A stretch of 64,000 nucleotides of DNA from Allobosea psychrotolerans (lineage in GTDB: Bacteria > Pseudomonadota > Alphaproteobacteria > Rhizobiales > Beijerinckiaceae), in contig NZ_PQFZ01000003.1 of the NCBI RefSeq assembly GCF_002917105.1, positions 344,520 to 408,519 on the forward strand, given 5' to 3'. Position numbers and translations under genes: made by a program. This document shows positions 1 to 8,120 of the stretch, one piece after another. Position 1 is the first letter of the stretch. Each line of letters begins with the position of its first letter. The notes beneath the pieces were generated by a model that was not told where the DNA came from, ran no database searches, and saw only the letters and a program-made list of their open reading frames with translations.

Positions 1-806
1 CGATGATTGCCAAGGTGATCGCCCATGGCGCGACGCGCGATGAGGCGCTGGACAGGCTCGGGGCGGCGCTGAGTGAGACCATCGTCGCCGGCCCGCGCAC
101 CAATCTCGCCTTCCTGAAGGCGCTGACGGAGGCCGAGGGCTTCCGCAACGGTCCGTTCGACACCGGCTTCATCGAGCGCAACATCTCAGGCCTCGGAGCC
201 GAGCCGCAGCCGCTCGATGCCGCGGCCGTGGCCGCCGCCGCGCTGCAATTGGAGGAGGAGCGGCAGGCGGAAGGGCTGCTGGCCGCCGCGGGGCGTTCCG
301 ATCGTGAGGCGCGCTCGCCCTGGCTCGTCGCGGACGGGTTCTCATTGATGCCGCGGCCGGCGCTGGGCCTGGCCCTGCTGGTCGATGGCGAGCGGGTCGA
401 GGCGCAGATCGAATGGCATGAGGAGGGTGCGCGCGTCAGCCTGCCCGCCCATGAGATCGGGGAGGGAGAGCACGAGATCACGCTGGCCCAGGCCGAGCGC
501 GGAACCTATCTGGCGCTGCATCGTGGCCGCCAGACGGCGGTTGCGCTGTTCGACCCCTTCAGCGTCGATCTCGACGCGGCGGCAGGCACTGGGGGCGTCA
601 TCAAGGCGCCGATGCATGGCAAATTGATCGCACTCTTCGTCTCGGCCGGCGAGGCGGTGGTGAAGGGCCAACGGCTCGCCATCGTCGAGGCGATGAAGAT
701 GGAGCATGTGCTGGTGGCCCCGCGCGACGGCACCGTCACCGAGGTCGCGGGCGAGGCGGGCGCGCAGGTGGCCGAGGGCGCGAAGGTCGTGGTGCTGGGG
801 GAGTGA
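1..806 (+). CDS. Biotin-dependent acyl-CoA carboxylase, biotin carboxylase/biotin carrier subunit (3' part)
   Basis: The reading frame is open at the left edge, so only the last 267 residues are present. The fragment starts inside the C-terminal part of the biotin carboxylase domain; MIAKVIAHG and the following GPRTNLAFLKAL and DTGFIERN match that region. It ends in a biotinyl (BCCP) domain with VEAMKMEHV, where fragment residue Lys232 would carry biotin. In such subunits ATP and bicarbonate carboxylate the biotin, which is then used by a carboxyltransferase partner. The sequence before the biotinyl domain most resembles 3-methylcrotonyl-CoA carboxylase alpha (leucine breakdown), but acetyl- or propionyl-CoA carboxylase cannot be excluded without the N-terminus and the partner gene. 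Confidence 0.9.
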   Translation, partial: MIAKVIAHGATRDEALDRLGAALSETIVAGPRTNLAFLKALTEAEGFRNGPFDTGFIERNISGLGAEPQPLDAAAVAAAALQLEEERQAEGLLAAAGRSDREARSPWLVADGFSLMPRPALGLALLVDGERVEAQIEWHEEGARVSLPAHEIGEGEHEITLAQAERGTYLALHRGRQTAVALFDPFSVDLDAAAGTGGVIKAPMHGKLIALFVSAGEAVVKGQRLAIVEAMKMEHVLVAPRDGTVTEVAGEAGAQVAEGAKVVVLGE

Positions 807-813
807 GCCGGCT

Positions 814-1395
814 TCAGCGCTGGGAGCTCGGTGCGAACCGGTAGTGGATCAGGTCCATGACGACGACGTCATTGCCTGTCCGGTTTCGATAACCGTGACG
901 GCGATCGGCGGGGAACCTCAGCGATTGCCCCTGCTTGAGCGGCCTCCACTCTTCCTCCACCAGCAATTCGATTTCGCCGTGCAGGACGGTGACATGCTCC
1001 ACGACGCCAATCTCGTGCGGCTCGGAGATGCTCTCGAAGCCGGGCGCGAAGGTGAGTTCGTAGAGTTCGAAACCAAATCGCGCCTCATATGGGAACAGGA
1101 GGGCTCGCTGCATTCCTTCCTGCGCCGGGCGCACGCGAAGTTCGCTGGCGTCGCGAAACAGCAGGACATCGCCGTCCCCGCGATTCGCCTCCAGCAATGC
1201 GGTCATGGGCACTCCTAGACCCGTGGCGATCTTCCAAAGCGTTGCGACTGTCGGCGTGGATTCGCCGCGCTCGATCTGGCCCAGCATCGCCTTGCTGACC
1301 CCGGTCCGCGCTGCCGTCTGATCGAGGCTCCAGCCAAGATCGCGCCTGATCGACCTGAGCAGGTTCGGCGTGTCGACGGGGCTGATGGCCTTCAT
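814..1395 (-). CDS. XRE-family transcriptional regulator with C-terminal cupin domain
   Basis: 193 residues. An XRE helix-turn-helix lies at about residues 10-65 (LDQTAARTGVSKAMLGQIER), followed by a cupin beta-barrel at about 105-185 (FAPGFESISEPH, HVTVLHGEIELLVEEEW, FPADRRHGYRN). This is the PuuR-like arrangement, in which the cupin probably senses a small molecule. I chose the ATG beginning MKAISPVDTPNLL because the open frame further upstream runs antisense through the next gene. It is transcribed away from a PLP-dependent dehydratase at 1504. Two matching 16-base inverted repeats lie between them (1416-1456), so autoregulation and control of that enzyme are likely. The stop is 7 bases from the stop of the convergent carboxylase gene. 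Confidence 0.9.
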   Translation of the reverse strand: MKAISPVDTPNLLRSIRRDLGWSLDQTAARTGVSKAMLGQIERGESTPTVATLWKIATGLGVPMTALLEANRGDGDVLLFRDASELRVRPAQEGMQRALLFPYEARFGFELYELTFAPGFESISEPHEIGVVEHVTVLHGEIELLVEEEWRPLKQGQSLRFPADRRHGYRNRTGNDVVVMDLIHYRFAPSSQR

Positions 1396-1415
1396 TGCTG
1401 GGCAATCTCCAGAGC

Positions 1416-1456
1416 GTGCGTTATTGCGCACAGGCGGGTCGTGCGCTAAAGCGCAC
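1416..1456. promoter_or_regulatory. Pair of related inverted repeats, probable operator of the XRE-cupin regulator
   Basis: The 108-base divergent gap holds GTGCGTTATTGCGCAC (1416-1431) and GTGCGCTAAAGCGCAC (1441-1456). They agree at 13 of 16 positions, and both are built on GTGCG...CGCAC arms. Their centres are 25 bases apart. Two similar palindromes between a DNA-binding regulator and its neighbour are the usual layout of an operator. That the flanking XRE protein binds them is inference. Confidence 0.6.
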
Positions 1457-1503
1457 GAAAGCGCGCATCTGCGGTTCGTAGCATCCGGCCGAGGGATTGT
1501 ACC

Positions 1504-2514
1504 ATGCAGCCCGTCAGCGGAAGTCCCGCGCCAGATTTCAGCGCCACGCAGCCGAACACCAGGCTCGATCTTCAACGCATCCGGCAAGCGCGGCAGGAGA
1601 TTTCGCGGGTTTTCCGCGACACGCCGCAGTTCCTCTCTGCCACGCTCGGTGATGTGCTGGGCTGCGAACTCGTCATCAAGCTCGAGACCGCGAACCCGAT
1701 CGGCTGCTTCAAGGGGCGCGGGACCGAGGTCGCGATGTCGCGTCTTGCGAGCAGCTCGGGTCCCATGGCCGCAGTCTGCGCCAGCGCCGGCAACCTCGGA
1801 CAAGCGCTCGCCTATAGCGGCCGGGCCCGCGGTATCGCGGTCAGCGTGATTGCGGGCAAAGGCGCCAATGCCGCGAAGATCGAGCGAATCCACCGGCTCG
1901 GCGGTACGGTCGAATTGGTCGATGGCGATATCGAGAACGCACGCGAGCGTGCCCGGGAGATTGCAGCCCGCGGTGATGCGTTCCTCGTGGAGGACAGCGA
2001 AAATCTCGACACTTGCGAAGGCGCCGGCACGATCGGGCTTGAACTCGTCGAGGGGCTCGATCGCATCGATACGGTTCTGCTCGCGCTCGGCGGGGGCGCC
2101 CTGGCCACCGGCGTGGGGCATGTCTTCAAGACCTTGTCGCCGGCGACGGATGTCGTCTGCATCCAGCCAAGAGGTGCGCCGGCCCTGGCGCAGTCCTGGC
2201 GGGCGCGATCGATTGCGACCACTGACCGCACCGATACGATCGCCGACGGCGTCGCGGGCCGATTTCCGATCGCGGCGGTTCTCGACGACCTGCTCGCCAC
2301 CGCTGACCACGTCCCGCTGGTCGAGGAAGCGAGCATCGTCGAGGGTATGCGGATGTTCTACCGGCACGCTGCCCTCGTCACCGAACCCTCGGCCGCGCTT
2401 GGGGTCGCCGCAATCCTGGAAGACCCGGCGCGTTATCGCGGCAAGCGCGTGGCCGCAGTGATATGCGGTTCCAACGTCCTGCCCGACACATTCAGGGCAT
2501 GGATGCAGGGGTAG
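1504..2514 (+). CDS. PLP-dependent threonine/serine dehydratase-like enzyme (fold type II)
   Basis: 336 residues of the tryptophan-synthase-beta superfamily. NPIGCFKGRG (Lys70) is the PLP-lysine motif, normally N-P-T-G-S-F-K-x-R-G. SAGNLGQALAYSG is the substrate loop, and LGGGALATGVG is the glycine loop that holds the PLP phosphate. The family eliminates or isomerises beta-hydroxy amino acids such as threonine, serine or hydroxyaspartate. The Ile and Cys in the lysine motif depart from biosynthetic threonine deaminase, and there is no C-terminal ACT domain, so a catabolic role is more likely. Its divergent XRE-cupin neighbour is its likely regulator, and an amino-acid exporter follows convergently. 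The substrate is not known. Confidence 0.85.
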   Translation: MQPVSGSPAPDFSATQPNTRLDLQRIRQARQEISRVFRDTPQFLSATLGDVLGCELVIKLETANPIGCFKGRGTEVAMSRLASSSGPMAAVCASAGNLGQALAYSGRARGIAVSVIAGKGANAAKIERIHRLGGTVELVDGDIENARERAREIAARGDAFLVEDSENLDTCEGAGTIGLELVEGLDRIDTVLLALGGGALATGVGHVFKTLSPATDVVCIQPRGAPALAQSWRARSIATTDRTDTIADGVAGRFPIAAVLDDLLATADHVPLVEEASIVEGMRMFYRHAALVTEPSAALGVAAILEDPARYRGKRVAAVICGSNVLPDTFRAWMQG

Positions 2515-2535
2515 GTGCGAGCGGCCGGTCTGGGA

Positions 2536-3180
2536 TCAAGCAGGCCGCTTGGCCAGGGCAAGGCCGATGCCCAGCGCAATCATCGCGCCGCCCGAGGCTT
2601 CCCGCAGGCGCTTGATGAGCTCGGGCCGTGCTGCCGCGCCGTCCCGGATGCCGCTGGCCGCAAAAGCCACCACGATGTCGGCCAGGGTGTTGAGCAGGAC
2701 GGAGATGAAGCCCAGCACCATGAACTGCAACGCCACGCTGCCCGCCATGTCCACGAACTGCGGAATGAAGGCCAGGAAGAACGCCGCCGTCTTCGGGTTC
2801 AGTGCCTCGACGAGCACGCCCTCGCGAAAGGCCCGGCGAGGACCGATGGGAGGTTCGACAGTGCCGCCGGCCAGGGCATTCGCCGCGTCGCGCCGGGCGG
2901 CCTGGAAGGTGCGAATGCCGAGGCAGACGAGATAGGCGGCTCCCACCAGCTTGAGCGCGGTGAAGAGTTCGGCGCTCGCCAGCACGAGTGCGGAGACGCC
3001 CAGGCTGCCGGCGAGGACATGGACAATTCCACCCAGGCCGGTGCCGAGGCTGGAAGCGACGCCTTCGGCGCGACCGCCTGCGAGCGTGCGAGCCGCGACA
3101 TAGAAGATGCCGGGACCGGGCGTGATCGCCAGCAGGAAGGCCGCGGCGAGGTAGAGGGCAAGCTGGGAGACGTCAGGCAT
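2536..3180 (-). CDS. LysE/RhtB-family amino-acid exporter
   Basis: 214 residues, mostly hydrophobic, with about six membrane segments. The N-terminus (LALYLAAAFLLAITPGPGIFYVAARTL) carries the family TPGP motif at the end of the first helix, and GVLVEALNPKTAAFFLAF holds the NPK motif. Members export neutral or basic amino acids and homoserine lactones across the inner membrane. It converges on the dehydratase gene at 1504-2514, so an export role for a related amino acid is possible but not shown. A second LysE paralogue lies at 25800-26432. Confidence 0.9.
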   Translation of the reverse strand: MPDVSQLALYLAAAFLLAITPGPGIFYVAARTLAGGRAEGVASSLGTGLGGIVHVLAGSLGVSALVLASAELFTALKLVGAAYLVCLGIRTFQAARRDAANALAGGTVEPPIGPRRAFREGVLVEALNPKTAAFFLAFIPQFVDMAGSVALQFMVLGFISVLLNTLADIVVAFAASGIRDGAAARPELIKRLREASGGAMIALGIGLALAKRPA

Positions 3181-3243
3181 GGATCGGTCCCGTCGAGAGA
3201 GAGGGCAACTGGATGGGGGCTGAGGGAAACCTCGAGCATTCCA

Positions 3244-3867
3244 TCAGGACGGGATCAGGGCGGCTGCTGCGCGCTCCAGCGGGCGATCGCTCGCGGCAAG
3301 GCCGGCTGCGACATTGGCTCTGTCGGCCTCCGGTCGATTCTGGCTCATCTTGCGCTTGCCCTCCAGCCGCGTGATCGGCATGCGGATGCCGACGATCCCG
3401 CGCAGCTGCGCCTGGATGAAATCGGGAGGGGCATCGGAGACGGCCCAGGGCGCCGCACGCTCGCCCTCATGGATATTGGTCAATCGGGTCACGGCCGCCA
3501 GCAGCCTGGCGGGATCATCGAAGAACTCGACCGGGCCATGGGCGTGGACCGCAACGTAGTTCCAGGTCGGGACGACCTTCCCGGTCTCCTGCTTGGTCGC
3601 GTACCAGGACGGCGTGATGTAGGCGTCCGGCCCCATGAAGATCGCCAGCCCGTCGCCGATGGCCGGAGTCCGCCATTGCGGGTTGGCCTTGGCGAGATGG
3701 CCATAGAGCACGCCATGCTCGCCCTCGTTCTCGTCGAGATAGAGCGGCAGCGGCGTGGCCAACACGCCGTCGGGCGTAGCGGTGACGAAATTGGCGAGCC
3801 GCGCGGCCCGGATCGTCGCGTGAATGCTGTCCCTGTCGTCGTCGCGGAAGGCTGGAGGCGTGTACAT
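3244..3867 (-). CDS. PaiB-type FMN-binding negative transcriptional regulator
   Basis: 207 residues. It starts MYTPPAFRDDD, the conserved beginning of the PaiB family, and has a split-barrel flavin fold with LPLYLDE, GHLAKANPQW and TWNYVAVHAHGPVEF. That conserved beginning decides the start; an upstream ATG in frame would add 41 residues unlike the family. In Bacillus the family member represses degradative-enzyme genes; in proteobacteria the function is mostly unknown and it may be a flavin-dependent enzyme. It is transcribed divergently from a MocR-type regulator, and only 28 bases separate the two chosen starts. Confidence 0.87.
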   Translation of the reverse strand: MYTPPAFRDDDRDSIHATIRAARLANFVTATPDGVLATPLPLYLDENEGEHGVLYGHLAKANPQWRTPAIGDGLAIFMGPDAYITPSWYATKQETGKVVPTWNYVAVHAHGPVEFFDDPARLLAAVTRLTNIHEGERAAPWAVSDAPPDFIQAQLRGIVGIRMPITRLEGKRKMSQNRPEADRANVAAGLAASDRPLERAAAALIPS

Positions 3868-3895
3868 CTGCGAACTCCTTGCGTTGCCGGGACAG

Positions 3896-5365
3896 ATGCC
3901 GCCAATCTGGCTTGCTGGGAATAGCCAGTTGCGAGGGATCGGTGTGGGCCAGTTGGAAGGCGTCGGGCGCAGGATCATCGCGGCGATCAAGGAGCAGATC
4001 CATAGCGGGGCCTATCGGCCGGGTGATCGTCTGCCCTCGTCGCGCGCCTTCGCGGCAGAGTGGGGCGCATCCCGCACGACGGTGACGGCGGCGTATGGTC
4101 AATTGATCGCGGAGGGCTATCTGGTCACGCGGGCCGGGGCACGTCCGATCGTGGCGCAGGGCCTCGCGGCCAAGACGGCACCGGCGCCCGCGCCGACGGT
4201 GGCTGCGCGACATCTCTCAGGTTTTGCGCAACGCCTGCTCGGCCTGCCGCCGCCGGCACCATCTCAGGCGGTCAACGTCGCGGATTTCCGCTATGGCGAC
4301 CTGGCCGGTGACGATTTTCCCGTGCTGGCCTGGCGGCGCGCGCTGACCAAGGTCAGCCTTCGGCGCAAGGCGCGGCTGCGCTATGCCGACCCCCAGGGCA
4401 CTGCCGATCTGCGCTTGGCGCTGCAAGGTTATCTCTGGCGGGCGCGCGGCATCAGTTGTTCGCCGGACGACATCGTCGTCGTCAACGGTTCGCAGCAGGG
4501 GCTCGATCTCTGCGCCCGGATGCTGCTCGATCCTGGCGATGCCTTTCTCATCGAGAATCCCGGATACATCCTGGCCCGCCACGCCTTCATCGCCGCTGGC
4601 GGAATTGCGGTGCCGATCCCGGTCGACGGCGAGGGCCTCTGCGTTGACGAGCTGCAGCCGGGGCGTCTCGTCTATGTCACGCCCTCGCACCAGTTTCCGC
4701 TTGGCGGGGTCCTCTCCGCGAGGCGCCGGCGCGCGCTCCTGGCCTGGGCTGCAGCTTCGGGCGCCTATGTCATCGAGGATGACTATGATGGCGAGTATCG
4801 GCACGACATCGCCCCGATCCCACCCTTGCAGACGCTCGCCCCGCAATCGGTGATCTATGTCGGCACCTTCTCCAAGACGCTCTCGCCGACGCTGCGACTG
4901 GGCTATCTCGTTCTCCCCGCCGGGCTGGCGCGGGCGTTCAGCGAGGCCAAGCGCCTTACCGACCGGCACAGCCCGCTCCTAGAACAGGAGGCGCTGGCCG
5001 AGCTGCTGGCGAGCGGTGCCTATGAACGCCACGTCCGCAGCATTCGCCGGAAGAACGCGGAGCGACGCGCCGTGTTGCTCGAAGCCCTGTCAGCCGAATG
5101 CGGGCCGGCCGTATCCATCGAGGGAGCCGATACGGGCCTACATGTCGTCATCTGGATCAACGGCGTTGGCGCGGATAGCGAGGCCGGGATTGTCGAGGCC
5201 GCCCGGTCAATCGGGCTCGGCATTCATCCTGTCTCGCCCTTATACGACCCGAAGCTGTCCAAGCCCCAGACGGCAGGGTTCATTCTCGGCTACGCCGCGC
5301 TCGACACCGAACTGGTGCGGCGTGGCGTTGCGATGCTGGCGAGCGTGCTGATGACGGGCCAATAA
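3896..5365 (+). CDS. MocR-family regulator: GntR DNA-binding domain fused to class I aminotransferase
   Basis: About 489 residues. An N-terminal winged helix (AAIKEQIHSGAYRPGDRLPS, then SRTTVTAAYGQL) is joined by a linker to a fold-type I aminotransferase domain. That domain has NGSQQGLDL, IENPGYILARH, IEDDYDGEYRHD and GTFSKTLSP, whose lysine binds PLP. MocR proteins such as PdxR, GabR and TauR sense PLP plus an amine and usually control a divergent gene, here possibly the PaiB gene. The start is uncertain. ATG 3896 aligns with the usual short leader before the winged helix. GTG 3944, with GAGGG just upstream, would leave more room for a promoter. ATG 3824 lies inside the neighbouring coding region and is unlikely. 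Confidence 0.88.
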   Translation: MPPIWLAGNSQLRGIGVGQLEGVGRRIIAAIKEQIHSGAYRPGDRLPSSRAFAAEWGASRTTVTAAYGQLIAEGYLVTRAGARPIVAQGLAAKTAPAPAPTVAARHLSGFAQRLLGLPPPAPSQAVNVADFRYGDLAGDDFPVLAWRRALTKVSLRRKARLRYADPQGTADLRLALQGYLWRARGISCSPDDIVVVNGSQQGLDLCARMLLDPGDAFLIENPGYILARHAFIAAGGIAVPIPVDGEGLCVDELQPGRLVYVTPSHQFPLGGVLSARRRRALLAWAAASGAYVIEDDYDGEYRHDIAPIPPLQTLAPQSVIYVGTFSKTLSPTLRLGYLVLPAGLARAFSEAKRLTDRHSPLLEQEALAELLASGAYERHVRSIRRKNAERRAVLLEALSAECGPAVSIEGADTGLHVVIWINGVGADSEAGIVEAARSIGLGIHPVSPLYDPKLSKPQTAGFILGYAALDTELVRRGVAMLASVLMTGQ

Positions 5366-5547
5366 GGTATTGCCGGGGCTTCGACCGAGGGCGGCGAACG
5401 ACCCGCAGTCGCTGTTGCGTCCATAAACTCCTGATTCGGCGAGCTTTTCGAAGCGGCCCTTCGGATCGTTGCGAAAGACTGGCCAAGCGACGTTGCAAAA
5501 CCTCGACACAGAACTCTAACCTTGAGTGGCGAGATTATGGGGGAGAC

Positions 5548-6450
5548 ATGAACGCTCGAACATGGATTGAAATCGTAGAAGACAATGTCGGCCAATATGG
5601 CGACCTTGTCGCCGGCATCGACCCCTCTCTTGGCGATGTGCCTCGGTTTTTTGAACGCGACGATGCCGGGGGCTGGGTCGACCGTTTCGTGAATTTCGTC
5701 CTCGATGCAGTCGAGGGCCGCGTTGGCTTTGTGAAGTTTCAGTCGGCCTATTTCGAAGCCTGCGGCCTGCCGGGACTTGCAGCTCTTGCCTCCGGCATGA
5801 AAAGGGCAAAAGCGGCGGGCATGGGCGTCATTCTCGATGCCAAGCGGGGGGATATCGGGGCTACGGCTGCCGCCTATGCCCGCGCCTATCTGACGCCAGC
5901 CTCGGAAGGCGGGAGCGGCGATTTCGAAGCCGACTGCCTGACCGTCAACCCTCTGATGGGCCCAGATACGCTGGAGCCCTTCGTGGAATGCGCCAACCGC
6001 TTCGGAAAAGGCCTGTTCGTCCTCTGCCGGACATCGAATCCGGGAGCAGGCTGGCTCCAGGACAAGATGGCGGGCAACCGGCTGATTTCCGATCGCGTGG
6101 CTGACCTGATCGGGAGCTTCGCAACTGCGGACTTACGCTCCTTGAGCCCGATCGGCGCCGTGGTCGGGGCGACAGTCCCGAATGAAGGCCGGCGTTTGCG
6201 CCAGCTCTTGCCCAACTCCATCATCTTGGCGCCTGGTCTTGGGGCTCAAGGCGGCGATATCGCCAGCATTCACTCTCTGCGTGGCGTCCGCCCCGGCGAT
6301 TTGCTCGTTCCTGTCTCGCGAGGACTGACCCGGGTCGACGATCGCGATATTCCAGCCGAACTCTATCGCCACATGATCATCGAGAGGATCGGCAGCTTCC
6401 AAGCCGCGATCGCCTATGACCATGCCTATGGTCACAGCAAGTCGGCGTAA
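5548..6450 (+). CDS. pyrF: Orotidine 5'-phosphate decarboxylase, type 2
   Basis: 300 residues. It decarboxylates OMP to UMP, the last step of de novo pyrimidine synthesis. The catalytic DAKRGDIG is at residues 97-104, and AGIDPS near the N-terminus, CRTSNPGA and APGLGAQGG complete the TIM-barrel active site. The motif spelling and the 300-residue length fit the longer type 2 (mycobacterial/myxococcal) subfamily rather than the ~230-residue type 1 enzyme common in alphaproteobacteria. A strong ribosome site (GGGGGAG) precedes the ATG. It stands alone, with no other pyr genes nearby. Whether the genome also has a type 1 pyrF would show if this copy is a replacement. Confidence 0.9.
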   Translation: MNARTWIEIVEDNVGQYGDLVAGIDPSLGDVPRFFERDDAGGWVDRFVNFVLDAVEGRVGFVKFQSAYFEACGLPGLAALASGMKRAKAAGMGVILDAKRGDIGATAAAYARAYLTPASEGGSGDFEADCLTVNPLMGPDTLEPFVECANRFGKGLFVLCRTSNPGAGWLQDKMAGNRLISDRVADLIGSFATADLRSLSPIGAVVGATVPNEGRRLRQLLPNSIILAPGLGAQGGDIASIHSLRGVRPGDLLVPVSRGLTRVDDRDIPAELYRHMIIERIGSFQAAIAYDHAYGHSKSA

Positions 6451-6489
6451 TATCGACTTGGGCGTGAAGTTCCCGACTGGGCAGGGAGC

Positions 6490-6567
6490 GGCGAACAGGA
6501 ACCAAAGCAGCTGACCATCGTCGAGGCGATGAAGGTGGAGCATGGGCGACCACCCTGCAGGATGTGA
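6490..6567 (+). pseudogene. Remnant of a biotinyl domain coding sequence
   Basis: In frame from 6490 the bases read GEQEPKQLTIVEAMKVEHG and reach a stop at 6565. IVEAMKVEH is the biotin-attachment motif. The 33 bases at 6511-6543 match 675-707 of the carboxylase gene at the left edge at 30 of 33 positions. There is no start codon, no upstream domain, and similarity stops right after the motif. This looks like a leftover scrap of a lost carboxylase or carrier gene between pyrF and the acetyltransferase gene. Confidence 0.45.
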
Positions 6568-6569
6568 AG

Positions 6570-7130
6570 TCAGCCCTGGCGTCGCCAGTCCTTCGCCAGC
6601 AGGGCGTAGAGCAGATCGTCGCGCCAGATCTCGCCGACGCGCAGATTGTCGCGCAACAGGCCCTCCCGACTGAAGCCGAGCTTCTCGACCAGCCCGATCG
6701 AGGCGGTGTTGTCGGGATGGATGAAGGCCTGGAGGCGATGAAGGCCGAGTTCGGCAAAGCAGAAGTCGAGCATCACCGATACGGCTTCCGTCGCAAGACC
6801 CTGCCGGTGGTGCGCCGGGTTGATGATATAGCCGATGCTCGCGCGCCTGCTGCGGATATGGCCGTCATGATAGTTGACCAGCCCGAGGCAGCGGTCATTG
6901 CCGGCCTCAGTCACCGCCCAGAAGCGATAATAGGATGGCGTGCAGTCGATGAAATTGCGCACGGCCCGCTCGGATTCGATGGGCCTCGTATAGGCCGGAT
7001 GGTTCCAGAAGCGCATCGCCTCAGGGTCGGCGAAGCACTGATGCATCGCCTCCGCATCATCGACGCGAAACTGGCGCAGGCGCAGGCGTGGGGTCGAGAG
7101 GACCGGGTGCGGTATGGATTGCTTTGCCAT
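6570..7130 (-). CDS. GNAT-family N-acetyltransferase, RimJ/RimL-like
   Basis: 186 residues. It starts LSTPRLRLRQFRVDDAEAM, typical of the RimJ/RimL (Acetyltransf_3) branch. The acetyl-CoA-binding region is seen in IGYIINPAHHRQGLATEAV (the Q/R-x-x-G-x-A loop), followed by LGLHRLQAFIHPDNTASIGLVEKLGF. Such enzymes acetylate ribosomal-protein N-termini, antibiotics or small amines; the substrate here cannot be read from sequence. The gene converges on pyrF and stands alone. Confidence 0.87.
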   Translation of the reverse strand: MAKQSIPHPVLSTPRLRLRQFRVDDAEAMHQCFADPEAMRFWNHPAYTRPIESERAVRNFIDCTPSYYRFWAVTEAGNDRCLGLVNYHDGHIRSRRASIGYIINPAHHRQGLATEAVSVMLDFCFAELGLHRLQAFIHPDNTASIGLVEKLGFSREGLLRDNLRVGEIWRDDLLYALLAKDWRRQG

Positions 7131-7355
7131 CGGGGCCTGCCAGGAGGCGCAACCCTGCCACCGAACGGTCGAGCCGGCCAGTCCCCGGTGATCGTGGAAT
7201 CCGCTTGCGGCCCAATGGGTTCAGTCGGAGGCGGTGGAACCGACACGGCCCCACCGCCCCGTAAACGTAGACTAGTCTGGAGGTGATTATTTCGGACCCC
7301 GGAACTGAAGCTGAGAATCAGCTCCAGGCTGCATTTTTCAGCCCGTAATCACATC

Positions 7356-7805
7356 TTACTGCTTGAAGCCGATCAGCACGCCATCGGCGCCAAGAGAGAG
7401 CTGCAGCCCTTGCTTGCGCGTAGCCAGTCGCAGGGTCACTCCCTTGTCGTTCTTCAGCCAGACGTTGCCGCGTCCCTGATTGCCTACAGCCCAGCCTTCC
7501 TTCAGCTGGACATAGGCGCCGGCGAAATCGGATCGGTTCTTGAGCCCGTAGACAGTCCCGGAGGCGACGGTGCGCGATGCGCCGATCGAACCCAGGCCGA
7601 GGCCACTGACCGTGATCGGATAAGAGCGGCCCTGGTAACGCAGCGTACCGCCGCCAACCTCGCCGGAGGCGACAAAGCCCGCCTGAACCTGCTCGATGCG
7701 AACGGTGCCGGTCGCCGGACCGAGCGAGCGCGACTGCGCCATGGCTGGTGAAGCCAGCATGAGAAAAGCTGCTACGGAAACGGCCGTTTGCCTGATCGTC
7801 GTCAT
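7356..7805 (-). CDS. Conserved secreted protein of unknown function
   Basis: 149 residues. A Sec signal peptide (TAVSVAAFLMLASPAMA, cleavage after AMA-Q) leads into a glycine-rich, probably all-beta domain with TLRYQGRSYPITVSGLGLG, GTVYGLKNRSDFAGAYVQLK and a C-terminal GLQLSLGADGVLIGF. The protein should be periplasmic. I do not recognise a named family with certainty; the pattern recalls small alphaproteobacterial envelope proteins. A good ribosome site (GAGGAG) precedes the ATG. A dispersed repeat lies upstream at 7984-8040. Confidence 0.7.
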   Translation of the reverse strand: MTTIRQTAVSVAAFLMLASPAMAQSRSLGPATGTVRIEQVQAGFVASGEVGGGTLRYQGRSYPITVSGLGLGSIGASRTVASGTVYGLKNRSDFAGAYVQLKEGWAVGNQGRGNVWLKNDKGVTLRLATRKQGLQLSLGADGVLIGFKQ

Positions 7806-7983
7806 GGTCTGCTCCTCGCGCCTGATTGGCGGTGTGACCGATCAACGCGCGAAGCGCGATTTCGATCCCGATGGGAGCGGCGTGGGTCGAATCTCCGGTT
7901 CGGGGCAATCTCTCAATGCCTGCCGTTGGCGCGAACTGGGGCGGGCCGCGCAGCTTCGGGATGGCTCGGCTCTAAGGGGCTTG

Positions 7984-8040
7984 TTTTAACGCGTTTTCTT
8001 CACGCGAACCGGTGTCCGCTTCGCTCGAAAAATGCTCTAA
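7984..8040. repeat. Dispersed repeat, family F (arm GCGTTTTCTTCACGCGAACC)
   Basis: The string (TTTTAACGCGTTTTCTTCACGCGAACCG..., then TTCGCTCGAAAAATGCTCTAA) matches 44653-44705 closely. It is related to the copies at 23821-23870 and 51122-51180. It fills part of the 315-base gap before the next gene. The rest of the gap (8041-8120) shows only two similar copies of CCAAGGCTC(A/G)AAATC and no gene. Confidence 0.7.
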
Positions 8041-8120
8041 ACGTCGAGCGCCCAGCGCGACGGCCAAGGCTCAAAATCCAGCCAAGGCTCGAAATCGGCA
8101 GGCGCAGCAGAATCCACAGA

